Numbered from the stretch's first letter, positions 51,773 to 60,890 are shown. The stretch: DNA of 64,000 bases from Streptomyces sp. LX-29 (GCF_029541745.1 NZ_CP089746.1:558001-622000); one strand, 5' to 3'. Notes: generated by a model from the letters alone, not told the origin. Numbers and translations are program-made.

Positions 51773-53665
51773 CTACTCGCGCCCCACGCCCGCCGGACCC
51801 GCGGCATCGGGCTGCGAGCCGGGCTTCTCCAGCGCGGCCTGCTCGGCACGCTGCCTCGCCCCGTCGATCAGTTCCAGGGCCCGCTGCATCGGCAGGTACT
51901 GGAGCAGGGACTCCGCGTCACCGCTGACGATCTGCGGCACCTTCATGTGCCGAAGTTCCGCGAGGAACATCTGCATGGCGATGGCGTCCCGGCCGAGAAC
52001 CTCGATCCTGCGTTCCAGCTCCGCGACGTTCAGCAGCCGGCGCTGCCGCTCGGCTTCCAGCTCGATACGGTGGATATCCGCCTTGATCATGGCGTTCTTC
52101 TTCTGTTCCACCAGTTCCTGGGTGCGGATCTGTTCCGCGGACACTCTCTTGCGCGCCTGGTCCAGGTCCCCGTCGAGGGACTCGAACTCGCCCAGGTTGG
52201 TGCTGGCCGCCTCCACTCCCCAGGCGGCGAGGGCGTTGCGGACCTGCGCCGCGAGGTCGGTGCGGATGCTGGCGTACAGGGTGAGGAACTCCTCCACCGT
52301 GGACTCGGCGGCGATGCCGTTGAAGTACGTGTCGACGGCGCCGCCCAGCACCCGCTCCACGAACCGCTGCACCGGAGCGGGGTTGTTCACCAGACCCCCC
52401 ACCCCGGACGTCGAGGAGTCGCCGAACTCGCTGACGAGTCGGGGAGCGGCCGTCTCGGGGATGTTGAGCGTCTGTCTGAGCTCCACCTGGAGCCGGTGCC
52501 CCTGCACGTTGACGACGATGCGGTCGAGCGCGGCGTCGTAGTTGTCCGCCTGGCCGCCGGCCTTGTTGCTCCAGTCCAGGATGAGCAGCCGGGTCGGGAT
52601 GAGCACGACCCGGACGAACCAGGGGTTGAGCGCGCAGACGGAGCCCTCGCCGAGCGTCTCCTCCTGCACGCCCCGCCAGCCTCCGTTCTCCAGGAAGGCC
52701 CAGGGCAGCCGGAAGCTGCTGTGCCCTTTCACCAGCGGGCCGACCCGGCGCTCCCCCCGTTCGGGCTCGGCGCCGTCGAGGGTGATCACGACTCCGGCGT
52801 GGCCGACGGGGATCGCGATCTCCTTGAGGTGGCCGGCGCGGAGGCCGCCCTCGCCGTGGTCGGCGCTGTCCACGCTCTGCCTGGTGATCACCTGGAAGAG
52901 GTGGGGGTTGATGTCGTAGGAGGTGCCGCCGGCGAGGATCGCCAGCTGCCGGCCCTGCTCGCCGCCGCCGTCCAGGAACGCCGCGCCGTCCTGGAAGTTG
53001 TCGCACTCCACATACCGCCCGAAGGGGCGGTCGGGCGGCCGGATGGCGCCGTCCTTGGCGATGACCAGTCCGATCGTCCCCGGCTCGATGTAGGTCCGGG
53101 GCACGATGTCGATCTGGAACAGGGCGGTGTTGATGTAGTACGAGGCGTCGCCGGACAGTACGGCGAGCTGCCGGCCCTGCTCGCCGCCGCCCAGCAGGAA
53201 GGCCACGCCGTCCTGGAAGTTGTCGCACTCCACGTACTGGCCGAGCGTCCGACGGCGGCCGCGCTTGGCTCCGTCGGTGGCGAGGACCAGTCCGATCTTT
53301 CCGGCCGGGATGTGGGTCCGCGGCTCGAACCGGACGCCGTGCAGGAAGGGCATGAGCCAGTAGGGGCGGCCGGGGAGGAGGGTGCGCGCCTGGATGCCGC
53401 GGGACGCGTACGGGGTGATGCGTTTGAACCGCTGGTCCGCCCGGGCGAACCCGAACCTTCGGTAGACGATGCCGACGTGTTCGGCGGGCACCACGCACAG
53501 CCCCGTCCAGGAGCCCAGTTTGCCTGCGCCGTACCCGACGAGGGCGCCGGTCCGCTGCGTTCGACGCCCGGACGGGCCCCGCTCCGCCTGACCCGCCCCG
53601 TAGCCGACGAGAGCGACCAACGCCGCAACCCCGACGGCCAGTAGGAACCACAGAATCCACGTCAC
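51773..53665 (-). CDS. SPFH/Band 7 (flotillin-like) membrane protein
   Basis: A 630-residue protein anchored by an N-terminal helix (WILWFLLAVGVAALVALVGY). It contains an internal tandem duplication of ~70 residues: YVECDNFQDGVAFLLGGGEQ with GRQLAVLSG, and again YVECDNFQDGAAFLDGGGEQ with GRQLAILAG. An SPFH domain and a long charged coiled coil follow (RKRVSAEQIRTQELVEQKKN, RIELEAERQRRLLNVAELER). Such proteins form oligomeric membrane rings or scaffolds. The GTG at 53665 overlaps the preceding TIR-TIR-GUN4 stop in GTGA, so the two are made together. I infer a membrane scaffold for the TIR protein. Confidence 0.88.
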   Translation of the reverse strand: MTWILWFLLAVGVAALVALVGYGAGQAERGPSGRRTQRTGALVGYGAGKLGSWTGLCVVPAEHVGIVYRRFGFARADQRFKRITPYASRGIQARTLLPGRPYWLMPFLHGVRFEPRTHIPAGKIGLVLATDGAKRGRRRTLGQYVECDNFQDGVAFLLGGGEQGRQLAVLSGDASYYINTALFQIDIVPRTYIEPGTIGLVIAKDGAIRPPDRPFGRYVECDNFQDGAAFLDGGGEQGRQLAILAGGTSYDINPHLFQVITRQSVDSADHGEGGLRAGHLKEIAIPVGHAGVVITLDGAEPERGERRVGPLVKGHSSFRLPWAFLENGGWRGVQEETLGEGSVCALNPWFVRVVLIPTRLLILDWSNKAGGQADNYDAALDRIVVNVQGHRLQVELRQTLNIPETAAPRLVSEFGDSSTSGVGGLVNNPAPVQRFVERVLGGAVDTYFNGIAAESTVEEFLTLYASIRTDLAAQVRNALAAWGVEAASTNLGEFESLDGDLDQARKRVSAEQIRTQELVEQKKNAMIKADIHRIELEAERQRRLLNVAELERRIEVLGRDAIAMQMFLAELRHMKVPQIVSGDAESLLQYLPMQRALELIDGARQRAEQAALEKPGSQPDAAGPAGVGRE

Positions 53666-55095
53666 CGGACGCGTCCCTCCTCCCGAAGCCGGAGATGCAC
53701 GGCGAGCACCGTCTCCGTCCATTGGTCGTACCAGTCCACGTACCGTTCGCTCTGCGGGTTGCGCAGCGTCGGGAAGAACCCGTGGCCCCCGGACCGACGG
53801 ACGAAGTCCTGGTACGTGGGCACGGCGTCAGCCGCGGAACCGCGCCAGCCGTACGCCACGGACAGGGCCATGAAGTCGGCGTGGCGGCCGCCTCCGAGCA
53901 GGGCGCGCCGCGCCTGCGCGCGGAATCCGTGGGTCTCGTCCGAGAACCGCGCCCAGAGGCCGTCGATCTCGGACAGCAGGGCGTCGGGCAGCCGCCTTCC
54001 GTCGGCTCGACGCAGCCAGCCGGTGTCGAGTCTGCCGACCGACTCCAGGAGCAGCGTCGTCGTCAGCAGGTCGGCGTGCTCGAACTCCCGCTCCGCGAGC
54101 AGGGCTTCCAGCCTGCTCAGCGATGTGCGGCCGCGCACGGCCGGCGCCAGGGCCGCCCGGGCCGGCCCCCGGGCCCGCGCTGCCGGTGGCGGCGGCATGA
54201 CCGGCGCGCCGACGGGCGACCGGTCGACGCCGGCGCTCCGCGGGTGGAGGCGGCGTAGCAGGCGTAACTCCTCGGGCCCGGGCAGTTGGCCGTTCCTGGC
54301 GTCGAAGTACCAGCTGCTGGCGAGCAGATAGTTGCGGTCCCCGCGCAGCAGGATGGGGAAGAACTCCCTGCTGTGGCGCTGACCTTCGAGGATCTCGCGG
54401 GTGACGTCCTCGGACTCCTCGGCCTCCGGCGACATCAGGACGACGACCGCGAGGGCGTGCCGGAGTCGCTGTCTGATCGTCCAGAGGTAGTCGTCACCCC
54501 AGGTGAGATCGCCGAGGGACCACGCGGGCAGATCCGCTCGGGCCAGGTGGTCCACCAGCCCTTCACCGTAACCGGCGTCGGCGCGGGCGTAGCAGACGAC
54601 GAACGAGGCGGGCGTCGGCTCGGTCGGGCTCCGACGGCTCGGCGGTCGTACGAGATCGAGGAGTTCCCGCTCCGGGTGGCCGGTGCGGACCCGCTCCTCG
54701 CCGCGCAGCACACGGGCCAGTTCGGCGGCCTTCTCGTTGAACGCGTCTCCGCTGAGCTTGCGGAAGTCCATCCACACGCGGGTCGCGGCGAAGGGCGGGA
54801 TGTCGGCGTCGCCGCACAGCACGGGGATCAGTCGCATGCCGTGACCGGTCGACGCCTGCACCAGCGCCGCGTACTCCTGCCGCGCCCAGGCTTCGGTCAT
54901 GGTGAGCGGGCCCACGATCTGGATCCCGTGCCGGGATCCGCGCATCGCCGCCTCGAGCTGGTGCACCACGACGTCGCCCGGCCGCAGGCTGCATCGGTCG
55001 AAGAAGACGCGCACACCGTCCGACCGGAGTCGATCGGCGAGCAGGGCAGCCCAGTCGGCGTCGGCTTCCGCGTAAGAGATGAACACGTCGTACAC
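53662..55095 (-). CDS. TIR-TIR-GUN4 multidomain protein
   Basis: A 477-residue soluble protein with three domains. TIR1 (1-130) begins YDVFISYAEADADWAALLAD and keeps W70-x3-E74, the catalytic Glu position. TIR2 (~163-290) begins SFVVCYARADAGYGEGLVDH and has Glu234 but no Trp ahead of it, so it may be non-enzymatic. After a Pro/Ala linker, residues ~325-440 match GUN4: LEALLAEREFEHADLLTT, IDGLWARFS, HGFRAQ. GUN4 proteins bind porphyrins and are otherwise known from chlorophyll synthesis. The GTG at 55095 follows GGGGG; the frame upstream to 55278 lacks domain features. It is the first gene of a two-gene operon with the SPFH protein. Confidence 0.85.
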   Translation of the reverse strand: MYDVFISYAEADADWAALLADRLRSDGVRVFFDRCSLRPGDVVVHQLEAAMRGSRHGIQIVGPLTMTEAWARQEYAALVQASTGHGMRLIPVLCGDADIPPFAATRVWMDFRKLSGDAFNEKAAELARVLRGEERVRTGHPERELLDLVRPPSRRSPTEPTPASFVVCYARADAGYGEGLVDHLARADLPAWSLGDLTWGDDYLWTIRQRLRHALAVVVLMSPEAEESEDVTREILEGQRHSREFFPILLRGDRNYLLASSWYFDARNGQLPGPEELRLLRRLHPRSAGVDRSPVGAPVMPPPPAARARGPARAALAPAVRGRTSLSRLEALLAEREFEHADLLTTTLLLESVGRLDTGWLRRADGRRLPDALLSEIDGLWARFSDETHGFRAQARRALLGGGRHADFMALSVAYGWRGSAADAVPTYQDFVRRSGGHGFFPTLRNPQSERYVDWYDQWTETVLAVHLRLREEGRVR

Positions 55096-55322
55096 CGCGT
55101 TGCCCCCGTCAGTAACGCTCGGCCGATGCGCCGTAGCGCAAGGATACGAGCGGGGGGCGCGCGAGTCAGGGGGGCGTACGGCATCGACCTCGACGACGAT
55201 CGGTCGTCGTGACCGTACGCTCCCCGCGCTCGACCGCGCGGCGGCCCGCCGGACGCCTCGGACGGACCGCGACGGCACGCCGCCGGGAGCCGCGGACGTG
55301 TGGCGGCTGGGGACGTGCGGGA

Positions 55323-56330
55323 TCAGGGTGCCGGTTCGAGGCCCCAGGCGACGGCCCGTCCCGCCGCGGCCGCACGGTTGGGGACGTCGAGTTTGGCGAG
55401 AATGTGCTCGATGTGGGTGGCGACCGTGCGCGGGCTGAGGAAGAGACGGTTCGCGATCTCACGGTTGGTCCGCCCCTGGGTGAGCTCCGCCAGCACCTCC
55501 AACTCGCGCGGGGAGAGGGCCGAGGGGCGGGCCACGGCGCGGCACACCACGACGGTCCCGGCGCCCTGGCGGGTCAGGCGCAGTTCGAGGGGCCGCTGTC
55601 GGTACGGCACCAGCACGGTGGTCGGGAGCGCCTGCCGGGCTGCGGTGCGCCGCACCAGGGCCACCAGCGGGGAGCCGGCGTCGGTGAGTCCGGGCAGCGG
55701 CTCGCCGCTCACCGCGACCGGGGCGGCGTCCTCGTCGTCCGGCACGAGCACGGCGCAGGAGCAGGCCCCGGCCTCCTCGGACCCGCCGGCACCGCCGGTT
55801 CCGCCGGCGGAACCGGCCCCGAGCAGCGGGTCGGTGACGGCCGCGAGACACTCGCCCAGCAAGGTCATCACGGCCCGGACGGCCGGCTGGTCGCACCGTG
55901 CCCGCGTGGTGCTGACGTTGAGGATGCCCACGTATCTGCCGTCCGCGGCGAACAGACACTGCGCCACTCCGTCCTCGACTCCCAGAGGTTCGAGGACGGA
56001 GTGGAACCCCGTGGAGGTCCGCCGCACCGGGCCGGGCACGTCGTGCCACCAGCGGGCGGTGTCCGCCGAGTGTCGGATGAGCGTGAAGCCGGGGTCGTCG
56101 TGCAGCCGGTTCTCGATGTACCGGGTGGCCTCGGCCGGGTAGCTGCCGGCCAGGGTGAGGTGTCGCCGCCGCAGCGGATCCCAGCGGGAGAGCGACGCGT
56201 GGTCGTAGTCGATCACCCCGGAGAGCGCCGTGAGCACGGTGTCCGCGCCGCCGCTCCCCTTGACGACGTGGCGCGCCGCGTCACGCACGTGCAGGGCCGC
56301 GCCCAGCACATCCGCCGTGCTCTGCTTCAC
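55323..56330 (-). CDS. LuxR family transcriptional regulator with GAF-like sensor
   Basis: A 335-residue regulator. The N-terminal ~200 residues look like a GAF/PAS-type sensor (LTALSGVIDYDHASLSRWDP, AQCLFAADGRYVGILNVST), then a Gly-rich linker, and a C-terminal LuxR helix-turn-helix: LSPRELEVLAELTQGRTNRE followed by IANRLFLSPRTVATHIEHIL. The GTG at 56330 sits 6 bp after GGACGG; the frame extends to 56402. It is the gene to the right of the TIR operon but on the same strand with a 227-bp gap, so control of that operon is possible but unproven. Confidence 0.87.
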   Translation of the reverse strand: MKQSTADVLGAALHVRDAARHVVKGSGGADTVLTALSGVIDYDHASLSRWDPLRRRHLTLAGSYPAEATRYIENRLHDDPGFTLIRHSADTARWWHDVPGPVRRTSTGFHSVLEPLGVEDGVAQCLFAADGRYVGILNVSTTRARCDQPAVRAVMTLLGECLAAVTDPLLGAGSAGGTGGAGGSEEAGACSCAVLVPDDEDAAPVAVSGEPLPGLTDAGSPLVALVRRTAARQALPTTVLVPYRQRPLELRLTRQGAGTVVVCRAVARPSALSPRELEVLAELTQGRTNREIANRLFLSPRTVATHIEHILAKLDVPNRAAAAGRAVAWGLEPAP

Positions 56331-56367
56331 TGTCACCCGTCCAGCATGACCACCCGATATCCGCAGG

Positions 56368-56868
56368 TCAAACGGCGGGCTCGGCGTGCACGACGTCGTC
56401 ACCGAAGGGAAGTTCCAACAGCTCCTCCGAAGGCTGGAATCCGAAGCGCCGGTAGAGCGGGGTGCTGCGCTCCGACGGCCAGACGATCAAGCCCTCCAGG
56501 CCGGTGCTGCGTGAATGCTGCCTCAGCGCCTCGAGGAGCGCCGAGCCGGCTCCCTTGTTCCGTTGCGACGGCATGACGAAGAAGTTCGTGACATAGCCGA
56601 CCGGGTTGTTGTCCTCATAGGGCTCCGGCATCCGCTCCACCAGACAGAGGAAGACGTGACCGCGGATGTCGCCGTCGCTCTCCGCGACCCAGGCCAACCA
56701 GTGGCCATCGCTGAGCCGCTCGCGGATCCAGTGCTCAGCCTCTTCCAGGTCCCGAGCGGGAGCCGGCGGTCGCCCTTCGTAGTCCTCCTGCTTGAAGGTC
56801 CAACGCAGTTCGGCCAAGGTCCGGGCATCGGCGGGCCGGGCCGGACGCACGATGAAATCTGTGGTCAT
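56368..56868 (-). CDS. GNAT family N-acetyltransferase
   Basis: A 166-residue acetyltransferase. VRPARPADARTLAELRWTFK starts the fold; the central strand reads GYVTNFFVMPSQRNKGAGSA with the R/Q-x-x-G-x-G/A acetyl-CoA loop (QRNKGAG); and STPLYRRFGFQPSEELLELP ends it. The ATG at 56868 follows GAGG at 9-nt spacing. The substrate is unknown. The downstream LuxR gene starts 38 bp after its stop on the same strand. Confidence 0.9.
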   Translation of the reverse strand: MTTDFIVRPARPADARTLAELRWTFKQEDYEGRPPAPARDLEEAEHWIRERLSDGHWLAWVAESDGDIRGHVFLCLVERMPEPYEDNNPVGYVTNFFVMPSQRNKGAGSALLEALRQHSRSTGLEGLIVWPSERSTPLYRRFGFQPSEELLELPFGDDVVHAEPAV

Positions 56869-57023
56869 GGGGGCGAGCCTCGCTCCCGCGGCACGGAGAG
56901 GCAAACCGATTTCCTCCCTCTCCTCAGCGAACGCCGCGCGTCCGCGCTGACGTTACGGCGCCCCTCCGAGCCCGGCGCCGATAAGGTCGCGTGACGGTCA
57001 GCGCTCAGGGGAGAGGGTTACGG

Positions 57024-58031
57024 ATGAACCGGGTCGCGGTGTTCTCGGCCGGCTCATGGGGCACGACGTTCGCGGCGGTGCTCACCGACGCCGGCAACGA
57101 CGTCGTCCTCCACGGACGCCGCCAGGAGGTCGTCGACGAGATCAACACCCGACACCAGAACTCCCCCTACCTACCGGACGTTTCCCTCCCCCACTCGCTC
57201 CGCGCGACCACCGAGGTTGGCGAGGCACTGGACGGCGCGGACTACATGGTGGTGTCGATCCCCGCTCAGTCGCTGCGCGACAACCTCGCCAGGTGGGCGC
57301 CCTTGATCGGCGAACGCACGGTGGTCGTCAGTCTGATGAAGGGCATCGAGACCCACAGCGGCCTGCGGATGAGTGAGGTCATCACCGAGGTCACCGGAGT
57401 TCCCGCCGACCGTGTCGCGGTGGTCTCGGGTCCGAACCTGGCCCGGGAGATCGCCGCCCGCAGCCCCGCCGCCTCCGTGGTCGCCTCCCACGACGCGACC
57501 ACCGCCAAAGCCCTCCAGGAAGCCTGCTTCACCCCGTACTTCCGCCCCTACACCAACACCGACGTGGTGGGCTGCGAGCTCGGCGGTGCGGTGAAGAACG
57601 TCATCGCCCTCGCCGTCGGACTCGCCGCCGGAATGGGACTGGGCGACAACGCCCGAGCGATGCTGATCACCCGCGGCCTCGCGGAGACCGCCAGGCTCGG
57701 CGAAGCCCTGGGCGCCAACCCGCTCACCCTCTCCGGACTCGCCGGCGTCGGCGATCTGATCGCCACCTGCACCTCACCGCTCTCCCGCAACCGCACCTTC
57801 GGCGAGCACCTCGGCCAGGGCATGACCGTCACGGAAGCGGCCGCCGCCACCCGCCAGACCGCCGAAGGCGTGAAGTCGTCCCAGTCCATCCTGGAACTCG
57901 CCCAGCGGCACGGAGTGGAGATGCCCATCACCGAAGTCGTCGTCGCGGTACTCGGCGGCACCGTCGATCTCCGCGAGGCCACCGGCATGCTGATGGCACG
58001 GGCCCCCAAACCGGAACGCTACGGCCACTGA
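57024..58031 (+). CDS. gpsA: Glycerol-3-phosphate dehydrogenase [NAD(P)+]
   Basis: A 335-residue cytoplasmic enzyme reducing dihydroxyacetone phosphate to sn-glycerol-3-phosphate for phospholipid synthesis. It has VAVFSAGSWGTTFAAVLTDA, with the GxGxxG-type site carrying a Ser in place of one Gly, then VSLMKGIE, SGPNLAREIAA, the catalytic-lysine region CELGGAVKNVIALAVGLAAG, and SRNRTFGEHL. The ATG at 57024 follows GAGAGGG. Streptomycetes usually have another gpsA near ddl/thiL; this copy in a variable region may be the second paralogue. Confidence 0.93.
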   Translation: MNRVAVFSAGSWGTTFAAVLTDAGNDVVLHGRRQEVVDEINTRHQNSPYLPDVSLPHSLRATTEVGEALDGADYMVVSIPAQSLRDNLARWAPLIGERTVVVSLMKGIETHSGLRMSEVITEVTGVPADRVAVVSGPNLAREIAARSPAASVVASHDATTAKALQEACFTPYFRPYTNTDVVGCELGGAVKNVIALAVGLAAGMGLGDNARAMLITRGLAETARLGEALGANPLTLSGLAGVGDLIATCTSPLSRNRTFGEHLGQGMTVTEAAAATRQTAEGVKSSQSILELAQRHGVEMPITEVVVAVLGGTVDLREATGMLMARAPKPERYGH

Positions 58032-58037
58032 CGACCA

Positions 58038-58093
58038 GCGACCTTGCCCACCTCCAGGTTGCCCTTCCAGTCCTCGGCGAAGTCCTGCCAGGC
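58038..58093 (+). repeat. 56-bp direct repeat, left copy (amidohydrolase gene fragment)
   Basis: GCGACCTTGCCCACCTCCAG and the following bases match 61116-61171 at 55 of 56 positions. It starts 7 bp after the gpsA stop codon. Its complement encodes part of the amidohydrolase C-terminus (FAEDWKGNLEVGKVA). Confidence 0.85.
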
Positions 58094-58419
58094 CGGGGGT
58101 TCTGTCCTGATCCGATCAGGAAGGAAAACATTCTCACCTGTTGCTCGTCGAGTTGTGAAGCCTCAGCCGCTCTGGATGCGGCGGGCCACAGCCATGAGCT
58201 CCTCCAGAGTGGCGGGCGTCCGGTTCAGTTCCGCCATGTGTCCCGGCTTGAGGCCCGCGGGTCCGATCGCTGCGTGCGCGAATCCCTCGTACAACCTTTG
58301 CTCTCGGTCACGGGTCTTCTTGATCGCTCAACCACCGTGTACCGCCGGGACGAGGTCGCCTCTGGTCGGCACGGGCGGCTCCCCCTTCTCGATGTATGTA
58401 CCAAGCAGGAAGACTCAGC
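58094..58419. other. Gene debris upstream of the FG-GAP gene
   Basis: No intact gene. It contains a C-terminal protein fragment on the minus strand (58163-58327), the left 56-bp repeat just before it, and on the plus strand an AT-rich patch (aggaaggaaaacattctcacc region, 58119-58140). Confidence 0.5.
58163..58327 (-). pseudogene. C-terminal fragment of an unidentified gene
   Basis: A 54-codon frame follows directly after an in-frame TGA, has no credible start, and reads like natural protein: REQRLYEGFAHAAIGPAGLK, then LNRTPATLEELMAVARRIQS and a stop. The upstream part of the gene is missing. I do not recognise the family. Confidence 0.5.
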
Positions 58420-59832
58420 GTGTCCCAGCACCTTCGCCAAACCCTGGCCATCGCCGCTGTCGCGGCCCTGACGGGCGGGCTGCTCACCGTCACGGCCGGC
58501 TCCGCCATCGCCGCCGGATCCAACGTGCCCGGCGACTTCAACGGCGACGGCTACCGCGACATCGCGGTTGCCGCCCCCGGGGCGTCTGTGGCCGGCAAGT
58601 CCGCCGCCGGGCAGGTCGTCATCCTGTGGGGCGGCACCACCGACCCCAACAACACCCGGCGTACCGTCATCAGCCAGGACAGCCCCGGCGTCCCGGGTGG
58701 AGCCGAGGCCGGTGACCGCTTCGGCGACGCCATCGTGGCGCAGGACTTCGACGGCGACGGCTACGCCGACCTCGCCGTCGGCACCCCCGGCGAGGACCTC
58801 GGCACCGACACCGACGGCGGCACGGTCGCCATCCTGTGGGGCTCCGACGCCGGCCTGACCAGCGGGGTGACGGTCGCTGACCCGGCGCCCGCCTCCCACG
58901 ACAAGTTCGGCCGGGTCCTCGCCGCCCTGGTCGACAGCGACCAGAAGCCCGACCTGGCCATCGGCTCGGACATTCCGACGATCGACGTCTACCGCGGCGG
59001 CTTCACCAAGGCGGGCGGCCACGGCGGCGGCTACCGCTTCGTACCACCGGCCTCGGTCACGGGCGCCCCCACGACCATCGCCTCCGGCAACTTCGGCGGC
59101 GAGGACCTGATCGCCGACATCGTCGTCACCGGCGCCAGCACGTACTACGCGCTCGGCTCCGCCACCGGCCTGCACCCCGCCAGCACCGTCAAGCTGCCCA
59201 CCAGCACCTCCGTCGCGATCGGCGACTTCGACAACAACTACTACGAGGACATCGCGCTCGGCGCCCCGAACGAGGGCGGCGGCGCCGTCCGCGTCTTCCA
59301 CAGCGACGCGACGGGCCCGTCCGCCACCGTCTCGTACACCGTGACGCAGGATTCCTCCAATATTCCGGGCACGAGTGAACCCGGCGACCGCTTCGGCGCC
59401 TCCCTGGAGGTCGCGGCGTCTCACGGGTACGGCTCCCAGATCCTTGCCATCGGCGCCCCCGGCGAGAGCCTGGGCAGCGCCACCGGCACCGGGGCGGTCA
59501 CCCTCGTTTTCGGCGGCGAGAAGGGCTTCGACGCCATCGGGGCCGACAGCAGCACCTCCACCAGGTTCTTCGCCCAGAGCACCCCCAACGTTCCGGGCAA
59601 CGACGAGACCGGCGACCACTTCGGCAGCTCCCTCCACCTGGCCGACACCCACAATGACCTGGAATGGGACCTGCTCGTCGGCGTTCCCGACGAGAACGCG
59701 GGCGACGGGGCGGCCGTCTACTTCCGTGGCAGCAACGGCCCCAGCGCCACCGGCACGCCCGGTATCAGCGCCTCCGGCACCAGTGTTTCCACCTCGGGCT
59801 CCCCGCTGTTCGGCGTGCGCCTCGCCGGCTGA
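58420..59832 (+). CDS. Secreted FG-GAP/integrin-alpha-like repeat protein
   Basis: A 470-residue exported beta-propeller. I chose the GTG at 58420 behind AGGAAGACTCAGC, giving a clean signal peptide (TLAIAAVAALTGGLLTVTAG, SAIAA); an ATG at 58396 adds 8 residues. FG-GAP units are clear: VPGDFNGDGYRDIAVAAPGA, VAQDFDGDGYADLAVGTPGE, IGDFDNNYYEDIALGAPNE and later GDRFGASLE, GDHFGSSLH, with D-x-D-x-D-G calcium loops in the first two. Such proteins bind ligands or other proteins at the surface. The gene lies between the two 56-bp repeats and is flanked by debris. Confidence 0.9.
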   Translation: MSQHLRQTLAIAAVAALTGGLLTVTAGSAIAAGSNVPGDFNGDGYRDIAVAAPGASVAGKSAAGQVVILWGGTTDPNNTRRTVISQDSPGVPGGAEAGDRFGDAIVAQDFDGDGYADLAVGTPGEDLGTDTDGGTVAILWGSDAGLTSGVTVADPAPASHDKFGRVLAALVDSDQKPDLAIGSDIPTIDVYRGGFTKAGGHGGGYRFVPPASVTGAPTTIASGNFGGEDLIADIVVTGASTYYALGSATGLHPASTVKLPTSTSVAIGDFDNNYYEDIALGAPNEGGGAVRVFHSDATGPSATVSYTVTQDSSNIPGTSEPGDRFGASLEVAASHGYGSQILAIGAPGESLGSATGTGAVTLVFGGEKGFDAIGADSSTSTRFFAQSTPNVPGNDETGDHFGSSLHLADTHNDLEWDLLVGVPDENAGDGAAVYFRGSNGPSATGTPGISASGTSVSTSGSPLFGVRLAG

Positions 59833-60400
59833 GGCCGAGCGCGGCGGTCATGCAGTGGAAGACATATGGCGAGCGGTAGATCTACTCCAACCCATGGGTG
59901 AATCTGTGTCTGGGCCAAGGCCCCCTCGCCAGGTACTGACGGCTGAGCCAGTCGGGACGACGTGCCGGTGGCGGCGCTGATCGCGGCCATGGCCGCTCTG
60001 CCGCGGCTGTGTGCGCGGGGACCGTCGGTGCGGCCGCCGCGTCGGCGACGTCGGCGACGTTGTCGAGGAACTGGCCGCGCAGGTCCTCAGCGAGTTCCCG
60101 ATCTTGCTCCATAGTCTCAGCCTCGACCAGGGGGCTACGCCCTGTGAGTCACCGCCGTCCGCGCCGTGCACCGCCAGTTCCTCGCCCGCTGCCAGCCGCT
60201 CGACGGAACCCAGGGCACCCCGGCGGCCCCGGCCCAGCGCAAGGCCCGCCGCGAGTACGCGGACCGCGACAGCGGCCTCGCCCCAACCTGACCACGCTTG
60301 TCACAGGAAACGTCCTGATATTCCCCTTTGTGGTCCGGGCGTAGGGAGACCGCGTTCACCCAACGCAGAGCCGGGCCACCCCCTCGGCGGAAGGAGTCCA
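59833..60400. other. Degraded region with a C-terminal gene remnant (60148-60291)
   Basis: No intact gene. A plus-strand frame at 60148-60291 follows an in-frame stop and reads RAVHRQFLARCQPLDGTQGT, then RKARREYADRDSGLAPT before a stop, which looks like the end of a lost protein. Bases 59870-59990 and 60300-60345 are AT-richer than the rest. Confidence 0.5.
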
Positions 60401-60890
60401 GTGACGGACATCGAGAAGAACACGGCGAGCGTGGAGGGGTCGGAGTTGCTCAGCGGGCAGGGCCCGAGTCGCCGTGCGCGGACGGTGCCCATGTGCACCG
60501 GCGGGGCGATCGGGTGTGCGCGGCCGTCGTGGATGGGGCCGGCCACCGCGAGGAGGTAGTCGACTTCGCCAGGCACGCACCGTCTGTGATCACCCTCATG
60601 GGGATGGCCATGGGCGGGCTTGTCGGCCTGACCGCTGCCGGACGGATGGCCGACGCCTACGACCGCCCGCCGCACATGTCCGCTGTCTACGCCTCCATGG
60701 AGCCGGGCCGCCCCACGGGCATCCACTGGATCGGCGACTGCCGGGCGTACGGCTGGGACGGCGAGACGCTCACCCAGTGGAGCACGGACCGACCATGGGG
60801 CAGTGGCTGCACTGGAACGGCGGCGTCCCCATCGAGTACGCAGGCCCACCGCCTGACCTCGCACAACAACCCGTCAATACCCCGTCGACG
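60401..60890 (+). pseudogene. Broken PP2C-type phosphatase-like gene
   Basis: It starts with a GTG at 60401 behind AAGGAG, so the 5' end is original (VTDIEKNTASVEGSELLSGQ). The frame shifts near 60470-60500, after which CAAVVDGAGHREEVVDFARH, GGLVGLTAAGRMADAYDRPP and GIHWIGDCRAYGWDGETLTQ carry PP2C-like VDG and GDCRAY features. It shifts again near 60795 into TMGQWLHWNG. At least two frameshifts make it non-functional. Related genes occur on streptomycete integrative elements. Confidence 0.65.

Noticed and set aside
58038..58093. attL/attR pair of an integrative element
   Set aside because: The repeat is in coding DNA and not a tRNA gene, and no integrase or excisionase is found between the copies; kept as a duplication/insertion scar instead.
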